A DNA stretch of 64,000 bases from Pseudomonas fluorescens (GTDB taxonomy: Bacteria; Pseudomonadota; Gammaproteobacteria; Pseudomonadales; Pseudomonadaceae): assembly GCF_900636825.1 (NCBI RefSeq), contig NZ_LR134318.1:1955501-2019500 (forward strand). The letters run 5' to 3'. Both the position numbers and the translations under genes were made by a program. Positions 39,477 through 48,628 of this stretch are shown here, one piece after another (position 1 is the stretch's first letter; the number at the start of each line of letters is the position of its first letter). Under the pieces are notes generated by a model. It did not search any database and was not told the origin of the DNA. It saw only the letters and a program-made list of their open reading frames with translations.

Positions 39477-40430
39477 CTATTTTGTATTGGCTTCACTTGT
39501 GAGTTTATCTTCATTCAATCCGTGGCTAAGGCTGTATACATAAGCAGCGAGCAATTGCACTTTATCGTTCCCCAGCAATTCATTCTGCGCAGGCATGTGT
39601 CCCTGACGACCATGGCGGATGGTCTGTTCCAGTTGGGTCAGGCTGGTGCCGTAAATGAAGCTGGCCGGATGGGTCAGGTTCGGTGCGCCCATCGCCGGCG
39701 TGCCTTGACCGCTGGCGCCGTGGCAAGCAACGCAAGTGCTGCTGAACGCTTGCTGCCCGGCCTGCAGATCCGCCTTGCTGTCGGCGGTCAGCGGCAGGCC
39801 GGCCAGTTCGTGGCGCACATAGGCGGCAACATTTTTCACCCCAGCCTCACCGAGCACTTCGCCCCACGCAGGCATCGCCGCCATTCGCCCACCCATGATG
39901 GTGGTCTTGATCGTCTCGGCATCGCCGCCCCAGCGCCAGTCGCTGTCGGCGAGGTTAGGGAAGCCGAACGCGCCCTTGGCATCGGAGCCATGGCACACCG
40001 AACAATTGGAGGCGAACAGACGACCGCCCATTTTCAGCGCCTGCGGATCCTTCGCCACTTCTTCCAGCGGCATCGCAGCGAACTTGGCGAAGATCGGGCC
40101 GAATCGGGCGTCAGCCTTGTTCATTTCCTTTTCCCACTCGTGCACGCCGGTCCAGCCATCCTCGTAGCCGGGCAGGATGCCTTTCCAGCTGCCAAGGCCC
40201 GGATACAGGACCAGATAACCCACGGCAAACACCAGCGTGCCGGCGAACAGCATGAACCACCACTGTGGCAGCGGATTGTCGTATTCCTCGATGCCGTCGA
40301 AGCTGTGGCCCATGGTCTGGTCGACGCTGCCCTTGGTTTCGCCCCGGCGCGTGCCGATCAGCAGCCAGGTCAGGCCGATCAGGCTGCCGAGGGTCAGTAC
40401 GCAGATCCACGTACTCCAGAAGGTGGTCAT
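39477..40430 (-). CDS. ccoP2: cbb3-type cytochrome c oxidase subunit III (second operon)
   Basis: Dihaem subunit, 317 residues, with CSVCHG and CVACHG sites and the same [16 protein letters not shown] region as CcoP1. It is about ten residues shorter because a segment after the second membrane helix is missing ([13 protein letters not shown] here, [11 protein letters not shown]... in CcoP1). The C-terminal parts differ more than the centre. Last gene of the second ccoNOQP operon; overlaps ccoQ2 by 4 nt. Confidence 0.95.
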   Translation of the reverse strand: MTTFWSTWICVLTLGSLIGLTWLLIGTRRGETKGSVDQTMGHSFDGIEEYDNPLPQWWFMLFAGTLVFAVGYLVLYPGLGSWKGILPGYEDGWTGVHEWEKEMNKADARFGPIFAKFAAMPLEEVAKDPQALKMGGRLFASNCSVCHGSDAKGAFGFPNLADSDWRWGGDAETIKTTIMGGRMAAMPAWGEVLGEAGVKNVAAYVRHELAGLPLTADSKADLQAGQQAFSSTCVACHGASGQGTPAMGAPNLTHPASFIYGTSLTQLEQTIRHGRQGHMPAQNELLGNDKVQLLAAYVYSLSHGLNEDKLTSEANTK

Positions 40431-40624
40431 GGCCGGGTACTCCTTGTTTCAGGGGCTGAATGTGTTTCGGGTTGTGGTTCGTCGGCGAACGGCAGCAGGC
40501 GTGCTTCGGCGAATTCCGGGGTGCGCTTGCGGTTGAACACCCACAGCGTCAAACCGACGAAGGCGACGAACACCACAACCGTGCCGAGGCCGCGGATCAG
40601 GCCTGCACTCATTTCAATGACCAT
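40427..40624 (-). CDS. ccoQ2: cbb3-type oxidase subunit CcoQ (second operon)
   Basis: Single-span subunit of 65 residues ([20 protein letters not shown]) with an acidic/polar tail. Starts 3 nt after ccoO2 and overlaps ccoP2 by 4 nt. It is more diverged from CcoQ1 than the N and O subunits are from their partners. Confidence 0.9.
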   Translation of the reverse strand: MVIEMSAGLIRGLGTVVVFVAFVGLTLWVFNRKRTPEFAEARLLPFADEPQPETHSAPETRSTRP

Positions 40625-40627
40625 GGC

Positions 40628-41236
40628 TCACCTCTTGCTCTTGATCGCAGTGCCGAGCACTTGCAGATAGGAAACGAGGGCATCCATTTCGGTTTTGCCC
40701 TTGAGGCTGGCCACCGCGCCGGCGATGTCGTCGTCGGTGTACGGCACGCCGAGGGTGCGCATGGTTTTCAACTTGGTTTCGGTGTGGCTGCTGTCGACCG
40801 CTTGGGTAACCAGCCACGGATAGGCCGGCATTTTCGATTCCGGCACGACGTTGCGCGGGTTGTACAAATGCGCGCGGTGCCAGTCATCCGAGTAGCGTGC
40901 GCCGACTCGCGCCAGATCCGGCCCGGTGCGTTTCGAACCCCAGAGGAACGGGTGATCCCAAACGCTTTCGCCGGCCACCGAGTAGTGCCCGTAGCGTTCG
41001 GTTTCGGCGCGGAACGGGCGGATCATTTGCGAATGGCAACCGACGCAGCCTTCGCGGATATAGATGTCGCGGCCTTCCAGTTGCAGCGCGGTGTAGGGCT
41101 TCATGCCTTCCACCGGTTTGTTGGTGACGTCCTGGAAGAACAGCGGGACGATCTGGGTCAGGCCGCCGATGCTCACGGCGAACACCATCAGCAGCATCAG
41201 CAGGCCGACGTTCTTTTCAATGGTTTCGTGTTTCAT
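40628..41236 (-). CDS. ccoO2: cbb3-type oxidase subunit II CcoO (second operon)
   Basis: Monohaem cytochrome c subunit of 202 residues with haem site [12 protein letters not shown] at the same position as CcoO1. A long central stretch ([20 protein letters not shown] onward) is identical between the two copies, while residues around 140-165 differ. Starts 10 nt after ccoN2. Confidence 0.95.
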
Positions 41237-41246
41237 GGCGGACTCC

Positions 41247-42671
41247 TCAGGCCATCTGCGCGGCAGCGACGACTTCGGCAGGCTGCGAGGCCCGCACGGT
41301 GCGCCAGGTGTTGTAAGCCATCAGCAACATGCCGCTGAAGAAAATCGCCCCGCCGACCAGCCGCACGACAAAGCCCGGATGGCTGGCCACCAGAGTTTCG
41401 ACGAAGGAGTAGGTGAGCGTGCCGTCCTCGTTGACCGCGCGCCACATCAGGCCCTGGGCGATGCCGTTGACCCACATCGAAGCGATGTAGAGGACGGTGC
41501 CGATGGTCGCGAGCCAGAAGTGCGCGTTGATCAGGCCAACGCTATGCATCTGCGCACGACCGAAGATTTTCGGAATCATGTGATACAGCGCGCCGATGGA
41601 AATCATCGCCACCCAGCCGAGCGCGCCGGCGTGAACGTGGCCGATGGTCCAGTCGGTGTAGTGGGAGAGGGCGTTGACAGTCTTGATCGCCATCATCGGC
41701 CCTTCGAAGGTCGACATGCCGTAGAACGCCAGCGACACCACGAGGAAGCGCAGGATCGGGTCGCTGCGCAACTTATGCCAGGCGCCCGAGAGGGTCATCA
41801 TGCCGTTGATCATGCCGCCCCAGCTCGGTGCCAGCAGAATCAGCGACATCACCATGCCCAGCGACTGCGCCCAGTCCGGCAGCGCGGTGTAGTGCAAATG
41901 GTGCGGACCGGCCCAGATGTACAGGGTGATCAAGGCCCAGAAGTGCACGATCGACAGCCGATACGAATACACCGGACGTTCGGCCTGTTTCGGCACGAAG
42001 TAGTACATCATCCCGAGGAACCCGGCAGTGAGGAAAAAGCCTACGGCGTTGTGGCCGTACCACCATTGCACCATGGCGTCGGTCGCACCGGCATAAACCG
42101 AGTACGACTTGGTGAAACTCACCGGCAACTCAAGGTTGTTGACGATGTGCAGAATCGCCACGGTGATGATGAACGCGCCGAAAAACCAGTTGCCCACATA
42201 AATGTGTTTGGTCTTGCGCTGCATGATCGTGCCGAAGAACACGATGGCGTAGGCGACCCAGACGATGGTGATCAGGATGTCGATCGGCCATTCCAGCTCG
42301 GCGTACTCCTTGGAACTGGTGTAACCCAGCGGCAGGCTGATCGCCGCCAACAGAATCACAAGCTGCCAGCCCCAGAAGCAGAACGCGGCGATTTGCGGCG
42401 CGAATAATTGCGTCTGGCAGGTGCGTTGCACCGAGTAGAAAGAACTGGCGAACAGCGCGCAGCCACCGAACGCGAAGATCACCGCGTTGGTGTGCAACGG
42501 GCGCAGGCGGCCGAAACTGGTCCAGGGCAAATTGAAGTTGAGTTCGGGCCAGACCAATTGAGCGGCGAGAAAAACCCCGAGCCCCATGCCGACGATGCCC
42601 CACACCACCGTCATAATGGCGAATTGGCGGACCACCTTGTAGTTGTAGGCGGTACTGATAGAAGTGTTCAT
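41247..42671 (-). CDS. ccoN2: cbb3-type oxidase catalytic subunit I CcoN (second operon)
   Basis: Catalytic subunit of 474 residues from [18 protein letters not shown]; the open frame extends upstream to 43223 but that part is antisense to the hydrolase gene. It carries the same histidine-bearing segments as CcoN1 ([24 protein letters not shown]). The ANR box about 120 nt upstream marks this as the low-oxygen-induced operon, as in other pseudomonads. Confidence 0.96.
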
Positions 42672-42761
42672 GGTTCCCCATCCACGGTTCAGCCGAAGTG
42701 AGCGCGCAAACCGCGCGAATCCTTCGCCTGGAGTTATAGGCAGACTAAAAGCGAGGCAAGC

Positions 42762-43442
42762 ATGGACAAACAGCACAAGGCCAGTATTGACGGGGATCAA
42801 TGGGCGCAGTGTGTGCGGGATCATGGGTGGCTTTGGGATGCCGCTGTTGGTGAGGCTTCGGCGACTCTGATCCTTGCTCACGGTGCAGGTGCGCCGATGG
42901 ATAGCGACTGGATGAACGACATGGCTGGGCGGCTTGCCGGGCTTGGGGTCAATGTGTTGCGGTTTGAGTTTGCGTATATGGCGCAGCGGCGGGTTGATGG
43001 GGTTAAACGCCCGCCGAATTCTGCGGCGAAGTTGCAGGATTGCTGGCGGGAGGTGTTTGCGGTTGTGCGGCGTCATGTCGCTGGGGTTTTGGCTGTAGGC
43101 GGGAAGTCGATGGGCGGGCGGATGGCTAGTTTGCTGGTGGATGAGTTGGGGGCTGATGCGCTGGTGTGTTTGGGGTATCCGTTTTATGCGGTGGGCAAGC
43201 CGGAGAAGCCGCGGGTTGAGCATTTGGCTTCGTTGCGTACGCGGGCGTTGATTGTGCAGGGGGAGCGGGATGCTCTGGGCAATCGGGACGCTGTCGAGGC
43301 TTACGATCTATCGCCGAGTATTGAGGTGTTTTGGTTGGCCTCCGGGGACCATGATTTGAAACCGCTCAAGGTTTCCGGGTTTACGCATTCGGGTCATTTG
43401 GCGAGTGCTGCGCAGAAGGTGGCTGAATTTGTCCGTGACTGA
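42762..43442 (+). CDS. Alpha/beta-hydrolase family protein (dienelactone hydrolase/KANL3-Tex30-like)
   Basis: 226-residue hydrolase-fold protein. An early loop ([16 protein letters not shown]) may form the oxyanion hole, the nucleophile elbow is [11 protein letters not shown] near residue 115, and the likely acid and base lie in [11 protein letters not shown] and SGDHDLKP. No signal peptide. A GCGAGGC ribosome site supports ATG 42762, although an ANR box for the divergent ccoN2 lies inside its first codons. Third codon positions are unusually rich in G and T compared with the C/G-ending neighbours. Substrate unknown. Confidence 0.8.
   Translation: MDKQHKASIDGDQWAQCVRDHGWLWDAAVGEASATLILAHGAGAPMDSDWMNDMAGRLAGLGVNVLRFEFAYMAQRRVDGVKRPPNSAAKLQDCWREVFAVVRRHVAGVLAVGGKSMGGRMASLLVDELGADALVCLGYPFYAVGKPEKPRVEHLASLRTRALIVQGERDALGNRDAVEAYDLSPSIEVFWLASGDHDLKPLKVSGFTHSGHLASAAQKVAEFVRD
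42787..42800 (-). promoter_or_regulatory. ANR/FNR box for ccoN2
   Basis: On the minus strand TTGATCCCCGTCAA matches TTGAT-N4-ATCAA at 9 of 10 conserved positions, 116-129 nt upstream of ccoN2. It overlaps codons 9-13 of the divergent hydrolase gene, so binding could also affect that gene. Confidence 0.75.
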
Positions 43443-43479
43443 GTTATAGCCGGGCCGAAATTTTGAACTTCATGAAGAT

Positions 43480-44100
43480 AAGCCCCCTTTCCCCCTCGCC
43501 CCCTTGGGGGAGAGGGTTGGGGTGAGGGGGTTCGCTTTTGATCTTGGCTCTTGAGGGCATATCCGTTGCTGCGGTAACGGCTGCTTAGGGTTCCGCCCTT
43601 ACGGCGGGTCACCTTTTTCAAACGCCAAAAAGGTAACCCAAAACGCTTGCTCCTACGTCCGGCCCTCGCAGGCTCGGGTCCCTTCGCTCCGGGATCAATC
43701 CGGGCGCAGCGGCTACGGTTTGCTTCGCTGCACCTCCTTCCGCTGTGTCTGGCTGCGCCAGACGGTCGCTGCGCTCCCACGCCCGGATCAATCCCTGCGC
43801 TCAGCCTTCCGACGTCGCCGGTGGATCAAGATCAAAAGCGGTACTCGAGCTTGCGCTCATTGTTGAGTGGGGCGGCTTCGCCGCGGGCAGCTGCGCTGCT
43901 TTGCTTTTCTGTGGGAGCGAGCCTGCTCGCGATGACGTCCTGACAACCGACCATTATCTACCGGCTGGACTCAATCCCTGTGGGAGCTGGCTTGCCAGCG
44001 ATGGCGACCTCCCAGTCGACCAATCCCTCACTGACGTACTCGGTCCAAATGTGGGAGCGAGCCTGCTCGCGATAGCGGTCTGCCAGAGGCCACAAATCTC
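43480..44100. repeat. Repeat-rich intergenic region
   Basis: About 775 nt between the hydrolase and aer hold no convincing gene. Contents: a palindrome ccctcgcccccttgggggag with flanks at about 43490-43530; a roughly 250-nt segment (43575-43830) beginning ttccgcccttacggcgggtc that contains several small inverted repeats; and at least two REP-type sequences (gtgggagcgagcctgctcgc at 43911 and 44051) with a third gtgggagctggcttgccagc at 43980. Confidence 0.65.
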
Positions 44101-44104
44101 GGAT

Positions 44105-44142
44105 CAAAAAAAGCCCGGACAGCTCTCGCTGTCCAGGCTTCC
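44105..44142 (-). terminator. Terminator of aer
   Basis: On the minus strand GCCTGGACAGC-GAGA-GCTGTCCGGGC followed by seven T. It lies beyond a REP doublet (44148-44216) that separates it from the aer stop codon. Confidence 0.75.
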
Positions 44143-44147
44143 AAAGT

Positions 44148-44217
44148 CGAAAGATCGCAGCCTGCGGCAGCTCCTACAATGATCGGTGTAGGAGCTGCCG
44201 AAGGCTGCGATCTTTTA
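44148..44217. repeat. REP doublet downstream of aer
   Basis: agatcgcagcctgcggcagc faces gtaggagctgccgaaggctg across about 20 nt, in the 3' untranslated region of aer. Confidence 0.8.
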
Positions 44218-44218
44218 C

Positions 44219-45784
44219 TTAGCGATTAAACCGCGCCACCAACGAATATTGCGTATTCGCCGTCTTGGTCAGCTCTTCACTCAGCAACGCCGAGTTATGC
44301 GCCTGTTCCGACGTCTGGTCCGCCAATTCCGAAATATTGCTGATGTTGCGGCTGATCTCTTCAGCCACGGCACTTTGCTCTTCGGTAGCAGCAGCGATCT
44401 GCGTGGTCATGTCGGTGATGTTGGCCACTGCTTCGCTGATGCCGACCAGTGCCTGATCCGCTTCCAGCACCCGCGCCACACCTTCTTCGGCCTGGCGATG
44501 CCCGGCTTCCATGGTTTGCACGGCGCTGGAGGCGGTCTGTTGCAGCTTGGCGATCAGGGCATGAATTTGCCCGGTGGATTCGCTGGTGCGTTGCGCCAGT
44601 TGGCGAACTTCGTCAGCTACGACCGCGAAACCACGGCCCATCTCGCCGGCGCGGGCCGCTTCGATGGCGGCGTTGAGGGCGAGCAGGTTGGTCTGGTCGG
44701 CGATGCCTTTGATCACGTCGACCACGCCGCCGATTTCGTCGCTGTCCTTGGCCAGTTGCGTCACTGTCAGGCCGGTTTCGCCGACCACTACGGACAGGCG
44801 CTGAATGGCTTCGCGGGTTTCCCCGGCGATGTCGCGGCCGCGGCCGGTGAGGCGATTGGCTTCCTGGGTAGCATCAGCGGTGCGTTGGACGTGGCTGGCG
44901 ACTTCCTGGGTGGTGGCGGCCATCTGGTTAACGGCGGTGGCGACCTGTTCGGTTTCCACGCGCTGGCGTTCCAGCCCGGTCGAGCTGTTGTGCGCCAGCG
45001 CGTCGGACTGTTTGGCCTGATCGGTCAGGTGTTCCGCGGTGTCCTGCAAGCGGGTCAGGCAGGTTTTCAGACGTGCTTCCTGGCTGAGGATCGACATTTC
45101 CAGACGCGCCTGGGCGCCACGGCTGTCGGTGTACATCTGGGCGATCAGTGGGTCTGAAGTGGTCTGTTCGGCCAGGCGCAACAGGCGCTTGAGCCCGCGT
45201 TGCTGCCATTGCAGGCCCATCAGGCCCAGCGGCACCGACAGCGCAGCGGCGAGGGCGAAGCCCCACTGCGAGGTCAGCGTCGCGCCGATCATGAAGCTCA
45301 ACTGGCTGACCAGAATGAACGGCAGCCAGTCCTGCAGGATCGGCAGCCATTTATCCGTCGAAGGAATCGCCGACTTGCCTTGGTTGATGCGTTGATAGAG
45401 CGCTTCGGCGCGGCGGATCTGCTCGGCGGTCGGCTTGACGCGCACCGACTCGTAACCGATCACCTGATTGCCTTCGAAAACCGGCGTGACGTAGGCGTTA
45501 ACCCAATAGTGGTCACCGGATTTGCAGCGATTCTTGACAATGCCCATCCATGGCAAGCCTTGTTTCAATGTGCCCCACATGTGCGAGAACACCGCCGACG
45601 GCACGTCAGGGTGACGGACCAGATTGTGCGGCGCGCGGATGAGTTCTTCACGCGAAAACCCGCTGATTTCGACAAAGTCGTCGTTGCAGTAGGTGATCAT
45701 GCCCTTGGCATCAGTGGTGGAGATCAACCTTTGCTGAGCCGGAAAAGTCCGCTCGCGCTGTGTAATGGGCTGGTTGTTACGCAT
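44219..45784 (-). CDS. aer: PAS-domain aerotaxis/energy-taxis receptor
   Basis: Methyl-accepting chemotaxis protein of 521 residues. The N-terminal PAS domain (residues about 20-125: [36 protein letters not shown]) lacks a periplasmic domain and resembles E. coli Aer, which binds FAD. A hydrophobic hairpin follows at about 150-190, then the signalling domain with the highly conserved tip [19 protein letters not shown]. Placement next to the cbb3 oxidases matches the aer locus of P. aeruginosa as I recall it. Ends before a REP doublet and terminator. Confidence 0.88.
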   Translation of the reverse strand: MRNNQPITQRERTFPAQQRLISTTDAKGMITYCNDDFVEISGFSREELIRAPHNLVRHPDVPSAVFSHMWGTLKQGLPWMGIVKNRCKSGDHYWVNAYVTPVFEGNQVIGYESVRVKPTAEQIRRAEALYQRINQGKSAIPSTDKWLPILQDWLPFILVSQLSFMIGATLTSQWGFALAAALSVPLGLMGLQWQQRGLKRLLRLAEQTTSDPLIAQMYTDSRGAQARLEMSILSQEARLKTCLTRLQDTAEHLTDQAKQSDALAHNSSTGLERQRVETEQVATAVNQMAATTQEVASHVQRTADATQEANRLTGRGRDIAGETREAIQRLSVVVGETGLTVTQLAKDSDEIGGVVDVIKGIADQTNLLALNAAIEAARAGEMGRGFAVVADEVRQLAQRTSESTGQIHALIAKLQQTASSAVQTMEAGHRQAEEGVARVLEADQALVGISEAVANITDMTTQIAAATEEQSAVAEEISRNISNISELADQTSEQAHNSALLSEELTKTANTQYSLVARFNR

Positions 45785-45886
45785 GGTTTTTCAATCCGCA
45801 AGGCTTTCACAGGTTGTCGGCGTCGACAGGTTTTTATTGAAATTTTTTTTCAGATTCATGTACGGCGTCGCAAAATCGGGCTTGCC

Positions 45887-46678
45887 TCAGCTGGCCAGCA
45901 TCGGATAGGTGAACAGGCTGAAATGCAGCAGGTTCAACCCGAAATGCGTGGCGATTGCCGCGCCGAGCCCGCCGAAACGATAGGCCAGACCATAGCCGAC
46001 CCCGGCCAGTCCTGCCAGCAACACCCAGGTCCAGCCTGCACCCGCGTGGACCAGGCCGAAAATCAGCGAAGCGAGCAGCAGCGCAAGGTTTTCGCCGTAG
46101 GGCAGATGCTTGAGTCTGCGGCTCAGACCGCCCTGTATATAGCCGCGAAACAGCGCTTCCTCGACCAGCGTCACCAGCAGCAGGTTGTTCAGAACCCACA
46201 ACCACGCCTGATCCGGCCACTTCGGCGCCCAACCGATCACTCCGAGCATCACCGCGCCGCCGAGGGCGAGGATCACGCTCAAGGGCAGGGCGAGGGCAGT
46301 CGCGCAGACCGTCAGGCGGAACGAGCGCCGCGCAACGATCCATGGGCAGACCAGCAGCAGCCAGAAGCCAATCAGCGGTTTATCCAGATTCAGGTACATG
46401 GCGAACGGCACCGCATTGTCGGTGAACCGTTGCGGGTGGATCGCCCGTCCGTTGAAGAATCCCGGCAGCCAGTGCAGAGCCAGGGCCAGCGCCAATACGA
46501 TAAACAGGCCATGGCCGAGCCAGCGCGCGAACGGCACGTGTTGCTGGCGCACGGCAAAAGCGGCGATCGCCAGCAGCCCGATCGAGATCAGCGCGAGCCA
46601 GCCGAGTCGGCCATAGCTCAGCGCCAACCCGTAACCGATGCTGAGAAGCGCCAGATGAAGCCATGGCAAAGCCTTCAT
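45887..46678 (-). CDS. CPBP-family intramembrane protease
   Basis: Polytopic membrane protein of 263 residues from MKALPWLHLALLSIGYG (AGGGA ribosome site), with about seven or eight hydrophobic helices. The CPBP (Abi/Rce1-like) motifs are intact: EEALFRGY near residue 165, FGLVHAG near 200, and HFGLNLLHF near the C-terminus. Family members are proteases of the CAAX-prenyl type or bacteriocin self-immunity factors; the target here is unknown. A longer upstream start lacks a membrane-compatible N-terminus. Confidence 0.88.
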   Translation of the reverse strand: MKALPWLHLALLSIGYGLALSYGRLGWLALISIGLLAIAAFAVRQQHVPFARWLGHGLFIVLALALALHWLPGFFNGRAIHPQRFTDNAVPFAMYLNLDKPLIGFWLLLVCPWIVARRSFRLTVCATALALPLSVILALGGAVMLGVIGWAPKWPDQAWLWVLNNLLLVTLVEEALFRGYIQGGLSRRLKHLPYGENLALLLASLIFGLVHAGAGWTWVLLAGLAGVGYGLAYRFGGLGAAIATHFGLNLLHFSLFTYPMLAS

Positions 46679-46782
46679 CGAAAGTCCCTGTGCACATTTG
46701 TGGAAGGGCTTTCTACACGGACGAGGGCGTGGGGACAAGTAAAGGTGTGGCGGAAAGCGGGGCGGATACCCACGACACGAAC

Positions 46783-47852
46783 CTGTAGGAGCTGCCGAAG
46801 GCTGCGATCTTTTGATCTTGATCTTGAAAAAGCAAAGTCAAAAGATCGCAGCCTTCGGCAGCTCCTACAGGAGGATTTGTGCAGGGCTTGGGTTTTAGCG
46901 CAGGTTGAGTTTCGCCGCCGCGCGCTCGGTAATTTCTGTGCGCAGCTTTATCGATGGCGCGGCGCGCAACCTTGCCTCATCAACAACTGCGCTCGGCGCA
47001 TACTCCAGCTGCAATTGCACCAGTTTGTAGGAGCTGCCGAAGGCTGCGATCTTTTGATCTTGATCTTGAAAAAGCAAAGTCAAAAGATCGCAGCCTTCGG
47101 CAGCTCCTACAGGAGGATTTGTGCAGGGCTTGGGTTTTAGCGCAGGTTGAGTTTCGCCGCCGCGCGCTCGGTAATTTCCGTGCGCAGCTTCAGCGATGGC
47201 GCGGCGCGCAACCTTGCCTCATCAACAACTGCGCTCGGCGCAGATTCCAGCTGCAATTGCACCAGTTTGTAGGAGCTGCCGAAGGCTGCGATCTTTTGAT
47301 CTTGATCTTGAAAAAGCAAAGTCAAAGGATCGCAGCCTTCGGCAGCTCCTACAGGGGATTTGTGCAGGGCTTGGGTTTTAGCGCAGGTTAAATTCGCCGC
47401 CGCGCGCTCGGTAATTTCCGTGCGCAGCTTCAGCGATGGCGCGGCGCGCAACCTTGCCTCATCAACAACTGCGCTCGGCGCAGATTCCAGCTGCAATTGC
47501 ACCAGTTTGTAGGAGCTGCCGAAGGCTGCGATCTTTTGATCTTGATCTTAAAAAGTCAAAAGATCGCAGCCTTCGGCAGCTCCTACAGGGGATTTGTTCA
47601 GGGCTTGGGTTTTAGCGCAGGTTGAGTTTCGCCGCCGCGCGCTCGGTAATTTCCGTGCGCAGCTTTAGTGATGGCGCGGCGCGCAACCTTGCCTCATCAA
47701 CAACTGCGCTCGGCGCAGATTCCAGCTGCAATTGCACCAATTTGTAGGAGCTGCCGAAGGCTGCGATCTTTTGATCTTGATCTTGAAAAAGCAAAGTCAA
47801 AAGATCGCAGCCTTCGGCAGCTCCTACAGGGGATTTGTGCAGGGCTTGGGTT
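46783..47852 (-). repeat. Tandem array of REP doublets, each carrying a copied 3' end of the adjacent DJ-1 gene
   Basis: Four truncated copies of the 3' end of the gene at 47853-48539 (tail stop codons at 46895, 47137, 47378 and 47612) lie downstream of the intact gene with a period of 234-242 nt. Each unit joins a roughly 130-nt gene tail, in the same orientation as the gene, to a facing REP doublet. The tails encode LVQLQLE(Y/S)APSAVVDEAR and onward to AAAKLNLR (AAANLTCA... in copy 3), and all share a 39-nt in-frame deletion relative to the intact gene. Open frames run from the REP into the tails, but they lack starts and are not called as genes. Confidence 0.93.
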
Positions 47853-48539
47853 TTAGCGCAGGTTGAGTTTCGCCGCCGCGCGCTCGGTAATTTCCGTGCG
47901 CAGCTTCAGTGATGGCGCGGCGCGCAGACGGGCTTCATCGGCAATTGCACCCGGCGCAGTCTCCGGGCTGCCCGAGTTGAACGGCGGCGCCGGCGCATAC
48001 TCCAGCTGCAATTGCACCAGTTGCGCAGTGTCGGCACCGACCAGTTCAGCGGCAAGCACCAGCGCGAAGTCGATCCCGGCGGTGATCCCGCCACCGGTGA
48101 ACAGATTTCCGTCACGCACCACTCGATCCTTCACCGCTATTGCGCCCAGGGTTGGCAGCAAATCGTGGTAAGCCCAATGCGTGGTCGCGCGTTTGCCTTG
48201 CAGCAGGCCCGCCGCACCCAGCACCAGCGAGCCGGTGCAAACCGACGTCACATACCGAGCCTGCGCCGCCTGGCGCTTGATGAAGTCCAGCGTTTGTTCA
48301 TCTTCCATCAGCGGCCCGACACCGCCGCCACCAGGGATGCAGATCACATCCAGCTGCGGGCATTCTTCGAAGGTTGTGGTGGGTTTCAGCAGCAGGCCGG
48401 TGCTGGACGTCACCGGCATCAGATCCTTCCAGACCAGATGCACCTGGACGCCTGGCAACGAGGCGAGCACATCATAAGGGCCGGTCAGGTCAAGTTGCTG
48501 AACTTGGGGAAACAACAAAAATCCGATCTGCAGCGTCAT
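47853..48539 (-). CDS. inhA: Isonitrile hydratase-like DJ-1/PfpI protein
   Basis: 228-residue DJ-1/PfpI-fold protein starting MTLQIGFLLFPQVQQLDLTG. It has the nucleophile elbow TSVCTGSLVLGAAGLLQG with the expected catalytic Cys near 106, and GGGITAGIDFALVLAAEL. The overall sequence closely resembles, from memory, Pseudomonas putida isonitrile hydratase, including the C-terminal APAPPFNSGSPETAP segment. It would hydrate isonitriles to N-formamides. It is divergent from a GlxA-type regulator. Its 3' end is copied four times downstream. Confidence 0.78.
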   Translation of the reverse strand: MTLQIGFLLFPQVQQLDLTGPYDVLASLPGVQVHLVWKDLMPVTSSTGLLLKPTTTFEECPQLDVICIPGGGGVGPLMEDEQTLDFIKRQAAQARYVTSVCTGSLVLGAAGLLQGKRATTHWAYHDLLPTLGAIAVKDRVVRDGNLFTGGGITAGIDFALVLAAELVGADTAQLVQLQLEYAPAPPFNSGSPETAPGAIADEARLRAAPSLKLRTEITERAAAKLNLR

Positions 48540-48628
48540 CGTTTTTGCTCCGTTGAAAGAAGTGGACGACTTCACTTTAGGCGCGTAGGTTCTGGCGCAT
48601 ACGCCAATAACCCCACGAATTACGCCAA

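Noticed and set aside
46895..47800. Small minus-strand frames of 62 and 121 codons in the array
   Set aside because: They are REP sequence read into copied tails of the DJ-1 gene, with no ribosome sites; treated as repeat.
46783..47852. Possible CRISPR array
   Set aside because: Repeats are long (about 241 nt), contain internal inverted symmetry and coding tails, there are no unique spacers of constant length and no cas genes. The same applies to the arrays at 56.5 and 59 kb.
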